64,000 nt of DNA, taken from the NCBI GenBank assembly GCA_903926385.1, contig CAIYIS010000036.1:1-64000 (forward strand), in the 5' to 3' direction. The position numbers and the translations under genes were made by a program. This DNA comes from an uncultured Bacteroidota bacterium (lineage in GTDB: Bacteria; Bacteroidota; Bacteroidia; 2-12-FULL-35-15). The notes under the pieces are model-generated. The model was not told where the DNA came from. It did no database searches and saw only the letters and a list, made by a program, of their open reading frames with translations. Position 1 is the stretch's first letter, and each line of letters starts with the position of its first letter. This document shows positions 36,901 to 43,254 of the stretch, piece after piece.

Positions 36901-37438
36901 TTACTACTTTCGAAATCTGCTTCATGCTTTCTATTTTATCTTTCAGCAAGTCGGCATATTTTTTCAGTTTGTTCAAGTCAATGTCTCCGGCCAGATTGAC
37001 ATACATAATCGGCATATCGGAGAACGCTACTTCGAGCACATTAGGAGTGGCTGTTAAATCTTTTGGTAAATCGGTGGCTGCTTTATCCACAGCATCTTTT
37101 ACTTTTTGTTTGGCTACAGCAACATTTACATCGGTATTAAACTCTACCATGATAGACGATACATCTTGCAAAGAAGTACTGTTGAGTTTTTTTACTCCCG
37201 AGATAGATTTTAATTGTTTCTCAAGTGGCTTGGTAACAAGGTTCTCGATATTGGTTGGAGAGTTTCCGGCATACACGGTAGTAACATAAATGGTAGGCAC
37301 CACAATGTCGGGGAAACTTTCTTTAGGTAAATTATTATACGATTGAATACCGAGAAAGCATAGGATAAAGGTGGCAATAAAAATAGTTACCCTATTATCT
37401 ATTGCCCAGCTTGAAGGTCTAAATTCTTTAAAATTCAT
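33974..37438 (-). CDS. RND-family efflux transporter (AcrB/HAE1-like)
   Basis: The 1154-residue inner-membrane pump has the usual two repeats of one plus five helices with two periplasmic loops. NRVTIFIATFILCFLGIQSYNNLPKESFPDI is the start. GIVVDDAIVVIENT is the TM4 proton-relay region with paired Asp. It is ~110 residues longer than AcrB because of an insertion with extra hydrophobic segments after the first half (about residues 515-570, IMRIILYVIASLLGHALGH...FWLYKVIENF). Similar long forms are, to my knowledge, common in Bacteroidota. It works with the adaptor at 37564 and the TolC protein at 38756 to expel toxic compounds. Confidence 0.93.
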   Translation of the reverse strand: MNFKEFRPSSWAIDNRVTIFIATFILCFLGIQSYNNLPKESFPDIVVPTIYVTTVYAGNSPTNIENLVTKPLEKQLKSISGVKKLNSTSLQDVSSIMVEFNTDVNVAVAKQKVKDAVDKAATDLPKDLTATPNVLEVAFSDMPIMYVNLAGDIDLNKLKKYADLLKDKIESMKQISKVVMVGNLEREIQVNVDMYKLQAASLSLGDIKNVMRSENLNVSGGLVPMDGMKRNLTVKAEFKTVEEIKNLVINSATNAKLYLKDIAEVKDGTKDQESYARLEGKNVITLNIVKRSGENLIEASDNITNAIALMQKSKELPSDLRVTVTGDQSEKTRSTLHDLINTIIIGFILVTFILMFFMGVTNAIFVAASVPLSMFLAFLVFPMYGFSLNMIVLFAFLLALGIVVDDAIVVIENTHRLFENGKRDIKTAAKMAAGEVFLPVLSGTVTTLAPFIPLAFWGGIVGKFMFFLPVTLITTLLASLVVAYIINPVFAVRFMKTHEEERLNYGRLNRMGIMRIILYVIASLLGHALGHPAFGNLVLFFAAFMLIHRFWLYKVIENFQNKTWPAFRERYTRFLIRFLKRPWMALVGTFFLFVFSAIFFAVRSPKVVFFPQGDPNFVYVYVKLPTGTDPSITNNVMLQVEKKVNSVLGDSNKIVKSIITNVTKQTTDPRDQDQSDYPNRGKIAISFVEFEYRGGISTMKYLRQLQKLHWNIPGADITVSQEQNGPPVAKPVNIEIRGDKFDELVSNSILLKQYLNSQQIPGLDNLRSDFESNKPEIVFNIDRERANREGISTAQIAMEIRNAVYGIDQPSKFRDENDEYPIQIRYKMDQRNNIEALRNLKITFRDMNMGGILRSVPLAAFCDIQYSNTYDGIKRKMQKRVITLSSNASAGFNENEVAASVQKALKGYKKQGSVEIAMTGQKEEQAETGAFLGRAMGISILIILLVLVAQFNSIGKPVIILTEIFFSIIGVLLGTAIFKMDMSIVMTGIGIVALAGIVVRNGILLVEFAELSRHEGMSLWDATIEAGRTRMTPVILTAFAAILGLIPLAVGLNIDFETLLTHGNPHIYFGGDNVIFWGPLSWTMIFGLGFATFLTLLLVPAMYLIAERLKRKSLIILEHFGMPKSAMYIPFYILVCRGILLIQGKKLDYGDLDH

Positions 37439-37444
37439 AGTTAT

Positions 37445-37558
37445 TGAGCTCCTTCAACCTCACTTAAGAGAGGCCTCGCAGAGCGTTTTTATTATTATTA
37501 ATATTTACTTTTCATTTCAGTTGCATCACCTCCTCCCTTTCGGAGAGGTTGGGGGTGG
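37445..37558. repeat. Dispersed GC-rich elements between RND pump and adaptor genes
   Basis: Two GC-rich pieces (37458-37484, and 37527-37558 with CTCCTCCC pairing with GGGGGTGG-type sequence) flank an AT-rich stretch. The phrase GCAGAGCGT followed by an ATTATTATT run is shared with 38711-38735. Confidence 0.6.
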
Positions 37559-37563
37559 CTGTG

Positions 37564-38667
37564 TTATTTTTTATAAATAATGGTGCTTCCTTCGTTAATC
37601 ACATCATAACCCGAAACGATAAGCTGGTCGCCTTCTTTAAGCCCTGATGAAATTTCGGCCATACCATTATATACTTTACCAAGTGTTACCAGGTGTTTTT
37701 TTACAGCATTGCCTTCGGCTACGTATACAAAGGATGCATTGTTCTCATCTCTTTGAATGGTTTTTACGGGAACAATAATTTCGGGAGCGGATGATTCGTA
37801 ATCTTTAATGTTCAAACGCGAAATCATGTTCGGGTGATATTCCTGTTTGTTATCGAGCAATACTTCTACTGAGAACGAACGAGTGCTGTTGTTGATAGCT
37901 CGTGCCACAAAATTTACTTTTGTAATCAACGAGTCATTGGTATCAGGGAAACGAACAATTACTTCGCTACCTTTTTTAATTTTAGAAGCATAACTTTCGG
38001 CAACATCTGCTTTCACTTTCAGGTTAGAGAAATTGATAACACGAATGGCAGCTAAGCCCGGCATTACCATTTGTCCTAATTTAATATCCACTGCATCTAC
38101 AGTACCGATGATAGGCGAAATGATTTTAGACATACGCAATTGTTCTTGCAATGCTGCCATCTTTTTCTCCATACTTTCTTTGTTGGTTTTTGCTTGAAGG
38201 AACTGAACTTCGGTTCCAATTTTCTGATCCCACAATGATTTTGTTTTATCATAAATCTGATTTACCAAATCGGTGTTGGTTTGTAAATCGGATATTTGTT
38301 GAGCTATGGCACGTGCATCGGTTTCGGCCAATACATCGCCTTTCTTCACTTCATCGCCTGCTTTTACATTTATTTTAGTAATGGTTCCGGGCATTTCGGA
38401 ACTGATGCTTACGTTTTCATCTGCTTCAACATGGCCAACCACATCGATAAAGTTTTTGAACACTGCTGTTTTCAACGAAGCTACACTCACAGCAATTCCA
38501 CTTTGTACCGAATCAGACTTGTTGATTTCTGCTTCAAGCGTTGCAATTTTCGATTTTAATTCCGCTTCTTGTTTTTTCAAATTATCGAGTTCGGTTTGCT
38601 TATCGGGTTTCTGAGAGCAGGCTGTCAACATTGAAATTACACTAATGGCTAATACTATTTTTTTCAT
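37564..38667 (-). CDS. RND periplasmic adaptor lipoprotein (HlyD/AcrA type)
   Basis: The 367-residue protein begins MKKIVLAISVISMLTACSQK, a lipoprotein signal with lipobox LTAC. A coiled coil (KQTELDNLKKQEAELKSKIATLEAEINK), the adaptor core DENVSISSEMPGTITKINVKAGDEVKKGDVLAETD, a hairpin and a beta-barrel domain ending in SGYDVINEGSTIIYKK follow. The extra leading coiled coil before the biotinyl-lipoyl domain is noticeable. It links the RND pump to TolC and lies between the two genes. Confidence 0.92.
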   Translation of the reverse strand: MKKIVLAISVISMLTACSQKPDKQTELDNLKKQEAELKSKIATLEAEINKSDSVQSGIAVSVASLKTAVFKNFIDVVGHVEADENVSISSEMPGTITKINVKAGDEVKKGDVLAETDARAIAQQISDLQTNTDLVNQIYDKTKSLWDQKIGTEVQFLQAKTNKESMEKKMAALQEQLRMSKIISPIIGTVDAVDIKLGQMVMPGLAAIRVINFSNLKVKADVAESYASKIKKGSEVIVRFPDTNDSLITKVNFVARAINNSTRSFSVEVLLDNKQEYHPNMISRLNIKDYESSAPEIIVPVKTIQRDENNASFVYVAEGNAVKKHLVTLGKVYNGMAEISSGLKEGDQLIVSGYDVINEGSTIIYKK

Positions 38668-38693
38668 ATTGTTAGTTTATGCAGCCCTTGTAA

Positions 38694-38721
38694 TCTCCCC
38701 GAGGGGAGGCTTTGCAGAGCG
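38694..38721. repeat. Dispersed GC-rich palindromic element
   Basis: CTCCCCGAGGGGAG hairpin with the trailing GGCTTTGCAGAGCGT, between the TolC and adaptor genes. Confidence 0.6.
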
Positions 38722-38755
38722 TATTATTATTTATTTATATTTTCGTTTTACTAAT

Positions 38756-40147
38756 TTATTTTAAGTTACCGTTTGCTTTGTCAAAATCTATTTTAGCAAT
38801 TATAGCTTCGTACATAGCATTGAGGTAATTGGTTTGTGCTTCTTTCAGTGTTGTTTCGGCAGTAACCATTTCCAGATTGCTTCCTACTCCCTGGTCGTAT
38901 TTCTTTTTCGAAACACTTACCACATCTTCGGCTAACTTTATATTTTTCTTTTGATTTTCGAGTGATGACGAAGCATTGGTAAGACTTGCCGAAGTAGCAG
39001 CTAAATCCATGTCGATAGATTTTTTAATAAAATCCATATTGTTCTGTGCTTTCTCTAAAGATATTTTTGCTTCTTGACATTTGATGCCACGCTGAAAACC
39101 TGTAAAAATAGGCATCTTGATAGTTCCTCCAACCACTGCTGTAGGATACCAAGGGCGATACGTATCGAAAACAGTAAATTCATTTCGGTAGGCATTTCCA
39201 CTCAAACTACCATAAAGAAAGGCAAACGGAAGAAAGGAATAGCGCTGACGTTTTAAATCAAGTTGAGCAAGTGTAAAATTAGTTTCCATTAAACCATATT
39301 CAACACGTTTGTTGTAATCAAATTTGTCAGATTGAGCAAGCGTGCCAATATCGAACTTTACATCTTCTAATTTATCTGTCAAGGTAAGGTCGGCATTTAC
39401 TTCCATTCCCATTTGATATTTTAATAAGTAAGCACCCACATTCAGCAAACGATTTATTTTTTCTTGTTCTACCAAAAGGTTATTATACGTAACGGTTAAG
39501 CGGTCGAAGTCTAATTTTTCGGCAAAGCCGTTATCGTATAAAGCTTTTGTATCATCCATTGTTTTTTTCAATCGAGCAATGTTTGCATCCATTAGTTTTG
39601 CACGTTCGGTACTGATAAGAACAAGGTAATATGCTTTGCTTACCGAAGCAGTAACTTCAATTTTGCTGCGTTGAAGCGCTTTAGTCGACAATTCAGTAAA
39701 TACTTTTGATGCTTTCAGTCCCAGAAAGAAATCTGAATTAAACAACATTTGACTTGCATCTAAACCTGCCGAAGATTGATATTTGCTACCAAACTGAACA
39801 GGAATTCCTTCGCCTGCCGGTAACTCTGCTCTTGGTTTTAGTCCAAATCCATACTGATTAATTTGATAAACTGTAGGGCTGATGAAATCGGGCATTACCT
39901 GAGTAGGAATTTCAACAAAGTCTTTCAAGTCGAAGCTTGCATTAATCTGAGGTAAGCCGGCACCGGTAATTTCCTTCACTTTTCTCTGTGCCATTTTTTC
40001 ATCTAATACAGCATTTTTTATGTCGTTTTGGTTTTGCATGGCATATTCTATGGCTTGCTTTACCGAAAACGAAAAACTTGCTTTTGTTTGCGAATGACTA
40101 TGGAGAGCCATCAGCATTAATCCTGTTCCTAAAATTATTTTTTTCAT
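38756..40147 (-). CDS. TolC-family outer-membrane channel protein
   Basis: From the ATG at 40147 (MKKIILGTGLMLMALHSHSQ) the product has 463 residues with a Sec signal peptide. Two OEP repeats follow, rich in long helices (SVKQAIEYAMQNQNDIKNAVLDEKMAQRKV in repeat 1; VSVSKKKYDQGVGSNLEMVTAETTLKEAQTNYLNAMYEAIIAKIDFDKANGNL at the end). It provides the exit duct for the RND pump and probably also for the ABC exporter of the same block. A longer frame to 40168 exists but places seven residues before the signal peptide. Confidence 0.93.
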   Translation of the reverse strand: MKKIILGTGLMLMALHSHSQTKASFSFSVKQAIEYAMQNQNDIKNAVLDEKMAQRKVKEITGAGLPQINASFDLKDFVEIPTQVMPDFISPTVYQINQYGFGLKPRAELPAGEGIPVQFGSKYQSSAGLDASQMLFNSDFFLGLKASKVFTELSTKALQRSKIEVTASVSKAYYLVLISTERAKLMDANIARLKKTMDDTKALYDNGFAEKLDFDRLTVTYNNLLVEQEKINRLLNVGAYLLKYQMGMEVNADLTLTDKLEDVKFDIGTLAQSDKFDYNKRVEYGLMETNFTLAQLDLKRQRYSFLPFAFLYGSLSGNAYRNEFTVFDTYRPWYPTAVVGGTIKMPIFTGFQRGIKCQEAKISLEKAQNNMDFIKKSIDMDLAATSASLTNASSSLENQKKNIKLAEDVVSVSKKKYDQGVGSNLEMVTAETTLKEAQTNYLNAMYEAIIAKIDFDKANGNLK

Positions 40148-40161
40148 ATACTTTTTGTTTA

Positions 40162-40289
40162 GCCTCACCCCCGGCCCCTCTCCAAAAGAGAGGTGTGACG
40201 AATTGTGAAGTGTTTAGTTTATTACTTTTTTCATTAAATGTTTTACCCTCTTGCCCCTCTCTTTGGGAGAGGGTATAAAGGGGGAGGCA
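40162..40289. repeat. Two dispersed GC-rich palindromic elements between TetR and TolC genes
   Basis: 40162-40199 (CCTCACCCCC ... CCCCTCTCCAAAAGAGAGG) and 40244-40289 (CCCTCTTGCCCCTCTC ... GGGAGAGGG) each form a hairpin. Together they fill most of this 120-base gap in the presumed operon. Confidence 0.7.
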
Positions 40290-40290
40290 A

Positions 40291-40911
40291 TTATTCGTCC
40301 TCTGTTACTTGTTTATATTGATTAAATAGTTTATGTCCTTTAAGTGTACAAATTCCCAGTAAAAAATGGTCGAGCAGGGCCACTTGTACCTCAGTCATTG
40401 TAAACTGGTCGGGAGGAAAAGCAGCAGGATTTAATCCCATCTCCACTTCTTCTATACGCAACCGCGAAAGTATTTTTGCATTTACATCCGAACGAACCAG
40501 GCCTTCTTCAATTCCTCGTTTTATCGAATCTTCCACCATTTTAGCCATACAGTCTTCTTTGAAATTGCGGAAAATTTTCCAGGCACCGGGATGGTACTTT
40601 TGTAAGTCGTAAAACAGGTTGGCGTTAATTTTCGAAAACATAGCGTCAATATGTTTCATCAGTCCGAACACTTCCACAATTACATTTTCGGCTTCCTGAT
40701 TAACCTTCATAAATTGTGTTTCGTTGTGTTTTAATGTTGTTTCCATTAGCGTTTCCACGAGTTTGTTTTTGTCGGGAAAATACAGATAAATTGTTTTTTT
40801 AGATATAGCAAGGTGTTTGGCTATATCGTCCATGGTAATACTCTTGATACTGTATTTAAAAAACAGCTCACGAGCACCATTAACAATTCTTGTTTTTACA
40901 TCTAATTCCAT
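40291..40911 (-). CDS. TetR/AcrR-family transcriptional regulator
   Basis: The 206-residue protein has an N-terminal TetR helix-turn-helix (residues ~8-50: ARELFFKYSIKSITMDDIAKHLAISKKTIYLYFPDKNKLVETLM) and a divergent helical ligand domain. It is the first gene of the leftward efflux block. Two copies of a GGAAAC-N16-GTTTCC palindrome lie directly upstream, the nearer abutting its -7 box, so it probably represses itself and the downstream efflux genes. The inducing ligand is unknown. Confidence 0.93.
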   Translation of the reverse strand: MELDVKTRIVNGARELFFKYSIKSITMDDIAKHLAISKKTIYLYFPDKNKLVETLMETTLKHNETQFMKVNQEAENVIVEVFGLMKHIDAMFSKINANLFYDLQKYHPGAWKIFRNFKEDCMAKMVEDSIKRGIEEGLVRSDVNAKILSRLRIEEVEMGLNPAAFPPDQFTMTEVQVALLDHFLLGICTLKGHKLFNQYKQVTEDE

Positions 40912-40933
40912 TTTGTTTTTAAATTTTCGGGTG

Positions 40934-40941
40934 CAAAACTA
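40934..40941 (-). promoter_or_regulatory. -7 promoter element for tetR/efflux operon
   Basis: TAGTTTTG on the minus strand matches TAnnTTTG, 23 bases before the start codon. Confidence 0.6.
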
Positions 40942-40942
40942 T

Positions 40943-40970
40943 GGAAACATTTTTAATTCCCAACGTTTCC
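40943..40970. promoter_or_regulatory. Predicted TetR operator O1
   Basis: GGAAAC, 16 bases, GTTTCC. It begins one base upstream of the -7 box and covers the -33 region. The extended left arm TATGGAAAC is shared with O2. Confidence 0.7.
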
Positions 40971-41356
40971 TTAGTGATTATTTTTACATTTATTTTTTAT
41001 TCTATTGAAAAGTAATAGGGTTATGGAAACAAAAAAAGTGTTAAAAGTTTCCGAAAAGGGGTAAGAGATTCCAAATTTCAGATTTCAGATTTCAAATTGA
41101 GTGTCGGGAGGGAAGGAATTTTAGAATTCTAGATTTGTAGAATTTTAGAATGAAAGGGGAGGGGAAGGTTAGCCAAAAAATATTTAAACCAACAAAAACG
41201 AGTTGAGTTAAGAGGCAAAATACCCCTTTTTAATTGTTAATAAATTTTTTGAGCAGTTGTGATTTGCATCACGCCTTTTTTTTGCTGAAACCAATAAATT
41301 TGCAGTACAAAATTATTAAAACTTTAGATTAACTAACATTTTAACCACTCATTAAA
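40971..41356. other. Intergenic region upstream of array C
   Basis: Besides operator O2 it holds low-complexity phrases (41070-41150, TTTCAGATTTCAGATTTC and TTTTAGAATTC types) and a -7 box TAAATTTG at 41295-41302 that could transcribe rightward through array C into the orphan gene at 41961. No gene was seen. Confidence 0.55.
41025..41052. promoter_or_regulatory. Predicted TetR operator O2
   Basis: A second GGAAAC-N16-GTTTCC with the same arms and spacer length as O1 but a different spacer sequence. The centres are 82 bases apart. Confidence 0.65.
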
Positions 41357-41920
41357 ATGGCTCAAAACACAACAATAACAAAGCATATCGCAAGGTGCAT
41401 ACAGAAGGGTACGAAACCCTTTTGGTTATTGAGTTTTATCTCTTCCTTTTTATTTAATAAGCTAAATTTCTTTATTCATCAATGTTTTGGAGGTTATACA
41501 AAAAGCATTTTCAACTTCATTGGTTGTCTATCCAAATTTTCAAAAAGATTGGTTTTACTGACTCATAGGCCTAAATTATTTTCCAAAATGAGTGCTTGGC
41601 TTACCAAAAAGCAACCTTTGCCCACCGGTAGCCGATTATTGCTAACCAAAATCCTAACCTTGCCGACTCCCCGGCTGATATTGCTGACAGGTAAGCGAAC
41701 TTTTTTTACAGGTATCCGAATATTGCTAACCGGTAGCCAACCTTGGGCTACCAATGGGCAAGGGTTGGCTACTGATGGCGAGCATTGGCTACTGATGAGA
41801 AATCATCGGCTACCGGTAGCCAACCATTGCTTACCTGTACGCAACCATTCGCCACCAGTATGCAAACTTGGAATTTTAGTCGGCAATGGCACTTGCCTCT
41901 ATGCCGGCACGCATACATAA
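41357..41920 (+). CDS. Doubtful reading frame across 21-bp array C
   Basis: A 187-codon frame starts ATGGCTCAAAACACAAC 55 bases after a -7 box, and its first ~60 codons precede the array. The rest is translated heptads (e.g. RLLLTKI, LTLPTPR, LILLTGK, RILLTGS) whose openness is expected from a 21-base period. The composition (many Leu, Pro, Cys, Trp) is unlike a normal soluble protein, and the opposite strand is equally open over the array. It may be a leader frame for the orphan gene at 41961 or not translated at all. Confidence 0.2.
   Translation: MAQNTTITKHIARCIQKGTKPFWLLSFISSFLFNKLNFFIHQCFGGYTKSIFNFIGCLSKFSKRLVLLTHRPKLFSKMSAWLTKKQPLPTGSRLLLTKILTLPTPRLILLTGKRTFFTGIRILLTGSQPWATNGQGLATDGEHWLLMRNHRLPVANHCLPVRNHSPPVCKLGILVGNGTCLYAGTHT
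41546..41901 (+). repeat. Degenerate 21-bp tandem repeat array (locus C)
   Basis: Seventeen units, in 21-base register from 41546 with one 20-base unit near 41777-41817. The consensus is near AGCCAACCATTGC followed by TTACCGGT. The units at 41756-41796 match at least as well on the reverse strand. Same period as arrays A, B and D but unrelated consensus. It ends 59 bases before the orphan gene at 41961. Confidence 0.85.
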
Positions 41921-41960
41921 AACAAAAATAAAATCAATTAAATTATAATACTTATAACAG

Positions 41961-42653
41961 ATGGGTACATATGTTAAACAAGGCGATGGAGCGTTTGCCG
42001 ACCAGCTTACTCTTTTTGCAACTAAAATTCCGGTTTATCAAGCTCTGCTTGGTATTACGGATGCCGAAAAAGACAGCGCAATGGCAGATTCAAAATTGTT
42101 TAGATGGACACTCGATGTCCAGATTCAGGTGCAGGAGTACGCTCCACATATCACCGGTTTCAAAAATTTACTGCGTTACGGAGACGGCAGTTCAGTATTA
42201 ACCACAGTTCCGGTGCCTCCGGTGTACATAACACCTCCGGCACTGGTAGCAGCCAATGTTCAGTTGCGATTTACCAAGCTGGTAGACCGCATTAAAGGCT
42301 CTCTAAACTATACTACTGATATAGGAAGAGAAATGGGCATTGAAGGCACTCATTCGGATTTTGTGCCGAATGACGGAACGCCCGACTTGAAAGGCAAAAC
42401 AGCCTTTGGAGGGCATCCACTTTTGCATTACACCAAAGGCAAGTACGAAGGTGCTCAAATTTGGAAAGATTTAGGTGATGGAAAAGGGTTTGTATTGCTT
42501 GCAGTAAGCAATCATCCCGATTTTCTCGACTTAAGTGCTTTGCCTGCCACCAACGCTTCGGCTGTGTGGAAATACAAAGCTATTTATCTCTACAAAGGTG
42601 GCGTAGTGGGCAACTGGAGCCCAGTTATCGAAGTAACTGTAACCGGTGCGTAA
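41961..42653 (+). CDS. Orphan 230-aa protein, two-part layout
   Basis: The 230-residue protein has no signal peptide. The N-terminal ~130 residues are helical (FADQLTLFATKIPVYQALLGITDAEKDSAMADSKLFRWTLDVQIQVQEYAPHITGFKNLLRYGDG), with a proline-rich VPVPPVYITPP link. The C-terminal ~90 residues are beta-rich and end VVGNWSPVIEVTVTGA, resembling the closing strand of a fibronectin III domain ('W.SP.i.v.v'). The layout (helical bundle, Pro-rich link, FnIII-like end) parallels the protein at 26629 without obvious sequence identity. It follows 21-bp array C and has a strong terminator. Function is unknown. Confidence 0.75.
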   Translation: MGTYVKQGDGAFADQLTLFATKIPVYQALLGITDAEKDSAMADSKLFRWTLDVQIQVQEYAPHITGFKNLLRYGDGSSVLTTVPVPPVYITPPALVAANVQLRFTKLVDRIKGSLNYTTDIGREMGIEGTHSDFVPNDGTPDLKGKTAFGGHPLLHYTKGKYEGAQIWKDLGDGKGFVLLAVSNHPDFLDLSALPATNASAVWKYKAIYLYKGGVVGNWSPVIEVTVTGA

Positions 42654-42696
42654 ATCGAATAAGGCTTTTGGCCCTTTTCGATTTCCTAACAAAAAA

Positions 42697-42727
42697 AAAT
42701 CCTGCTCCTAATGGGGCGGGATTTTTT
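42697..42727 (+). terminator. Rho-independent terminator after the orphan gene
   Basis: A 12-bp stem, AAATCCTGCTCC with GGGGCGGGATTT (two G-U pairs), a four-base loop and a T-run. A 34/36-identical copy lies at 42905-42940. Confidence 0.8.
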
Positions 42728-42734
42728 GTGGATG

Positions 42735-42775
42735 GCCTCACCCCTTAATCCCCTTTCCAAAAGAGAGGGGGAGAA
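42735..42775. repeat. Dispersed GC-rich palindromic element
   Basis: GCCTCACCCC ... CCTTTCCAAAAGAGAGGGG, the same family as the copies in the efflux operon gaps. Confidence 0.65.
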
Positions 42776-42904
42776 GCAAGAAGGTTGTGGGGAAAGAATT
42801 TAGAACAATTGAACAAACGAATAGTGAATATTGAAGTGACTAGCACCATTCTAAATTCAATTATTCAAATGTTCAGTTGTTCTATTGTTAATTTAATACC
42901 CAAC

Positions 42905-42940
42905 AATCCTGCTCCTAAAGGGGAGGGATTTTTTGTGGAT
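42905..42940 (+). repeat. Second copy of the terminator-like 36-base sequence
   Basis: Identical to 42698-42733 at 34 of 36 positions. It is not preceded by any gene. One substitution introduces a mismatch in the stem. Confidence 0.65.
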
Positions 42941-42963
42941 AATAATAGATTATATATTTGCTT

Positions 42964-43029
42964 GATTGAAAAAACTCGATACATATACAGGTGTTCGCTT
43001 GCAGGTGAAATAACACCTGCAAGGGCATC
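42964..43029 (+). repeat. REP-like hairpin element, copy 2
   Basis: A 66-base block aligned without gaps to 144-209. The stem is CTTGCAGGTG with CACCTGCAAG at 42998-43023, with the outer pair changed from T-A to C-G relative to copy 1. No transposase gene is adjacent. Confidence 0.7.
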
Positions 43030-43254
43030 AAACAATAAGCAAAGTACAAAGCCCGTTGGACAAATCGGGGCTTTAATAAAGTGCCTTAATCTGTAAACAA
43101 AAGTGCGTTAATTTTTTGGGGTAAATGATATTGAATATTTTAGTAGTTTTGTAAGTGCATATATTAATATGTTATCAGTAATGCTAAGGGAAGTGCTAAC
43201 TTGAAACAGACGAACACTTAAAACGAAATCTAGAAAACAAAAACAAAAATACAA
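43030..43254. other. Gap upstream of the repeat-rich T9SS gene
   Basis: No gene seen. A -7 box TAGTTTTG at 43144-43151, ~100 bases before the start codon, with a possible TTTG at 43115-43118, may drive the T9SS gene. Confidence 0.45.

Noticed and set aside
26106-41901. CRISPR arrays at the 21-bp repeat loci
   Set aside because: Units are contiguous without spacers, 21 bases long and degenerate, and no cas genes are present.
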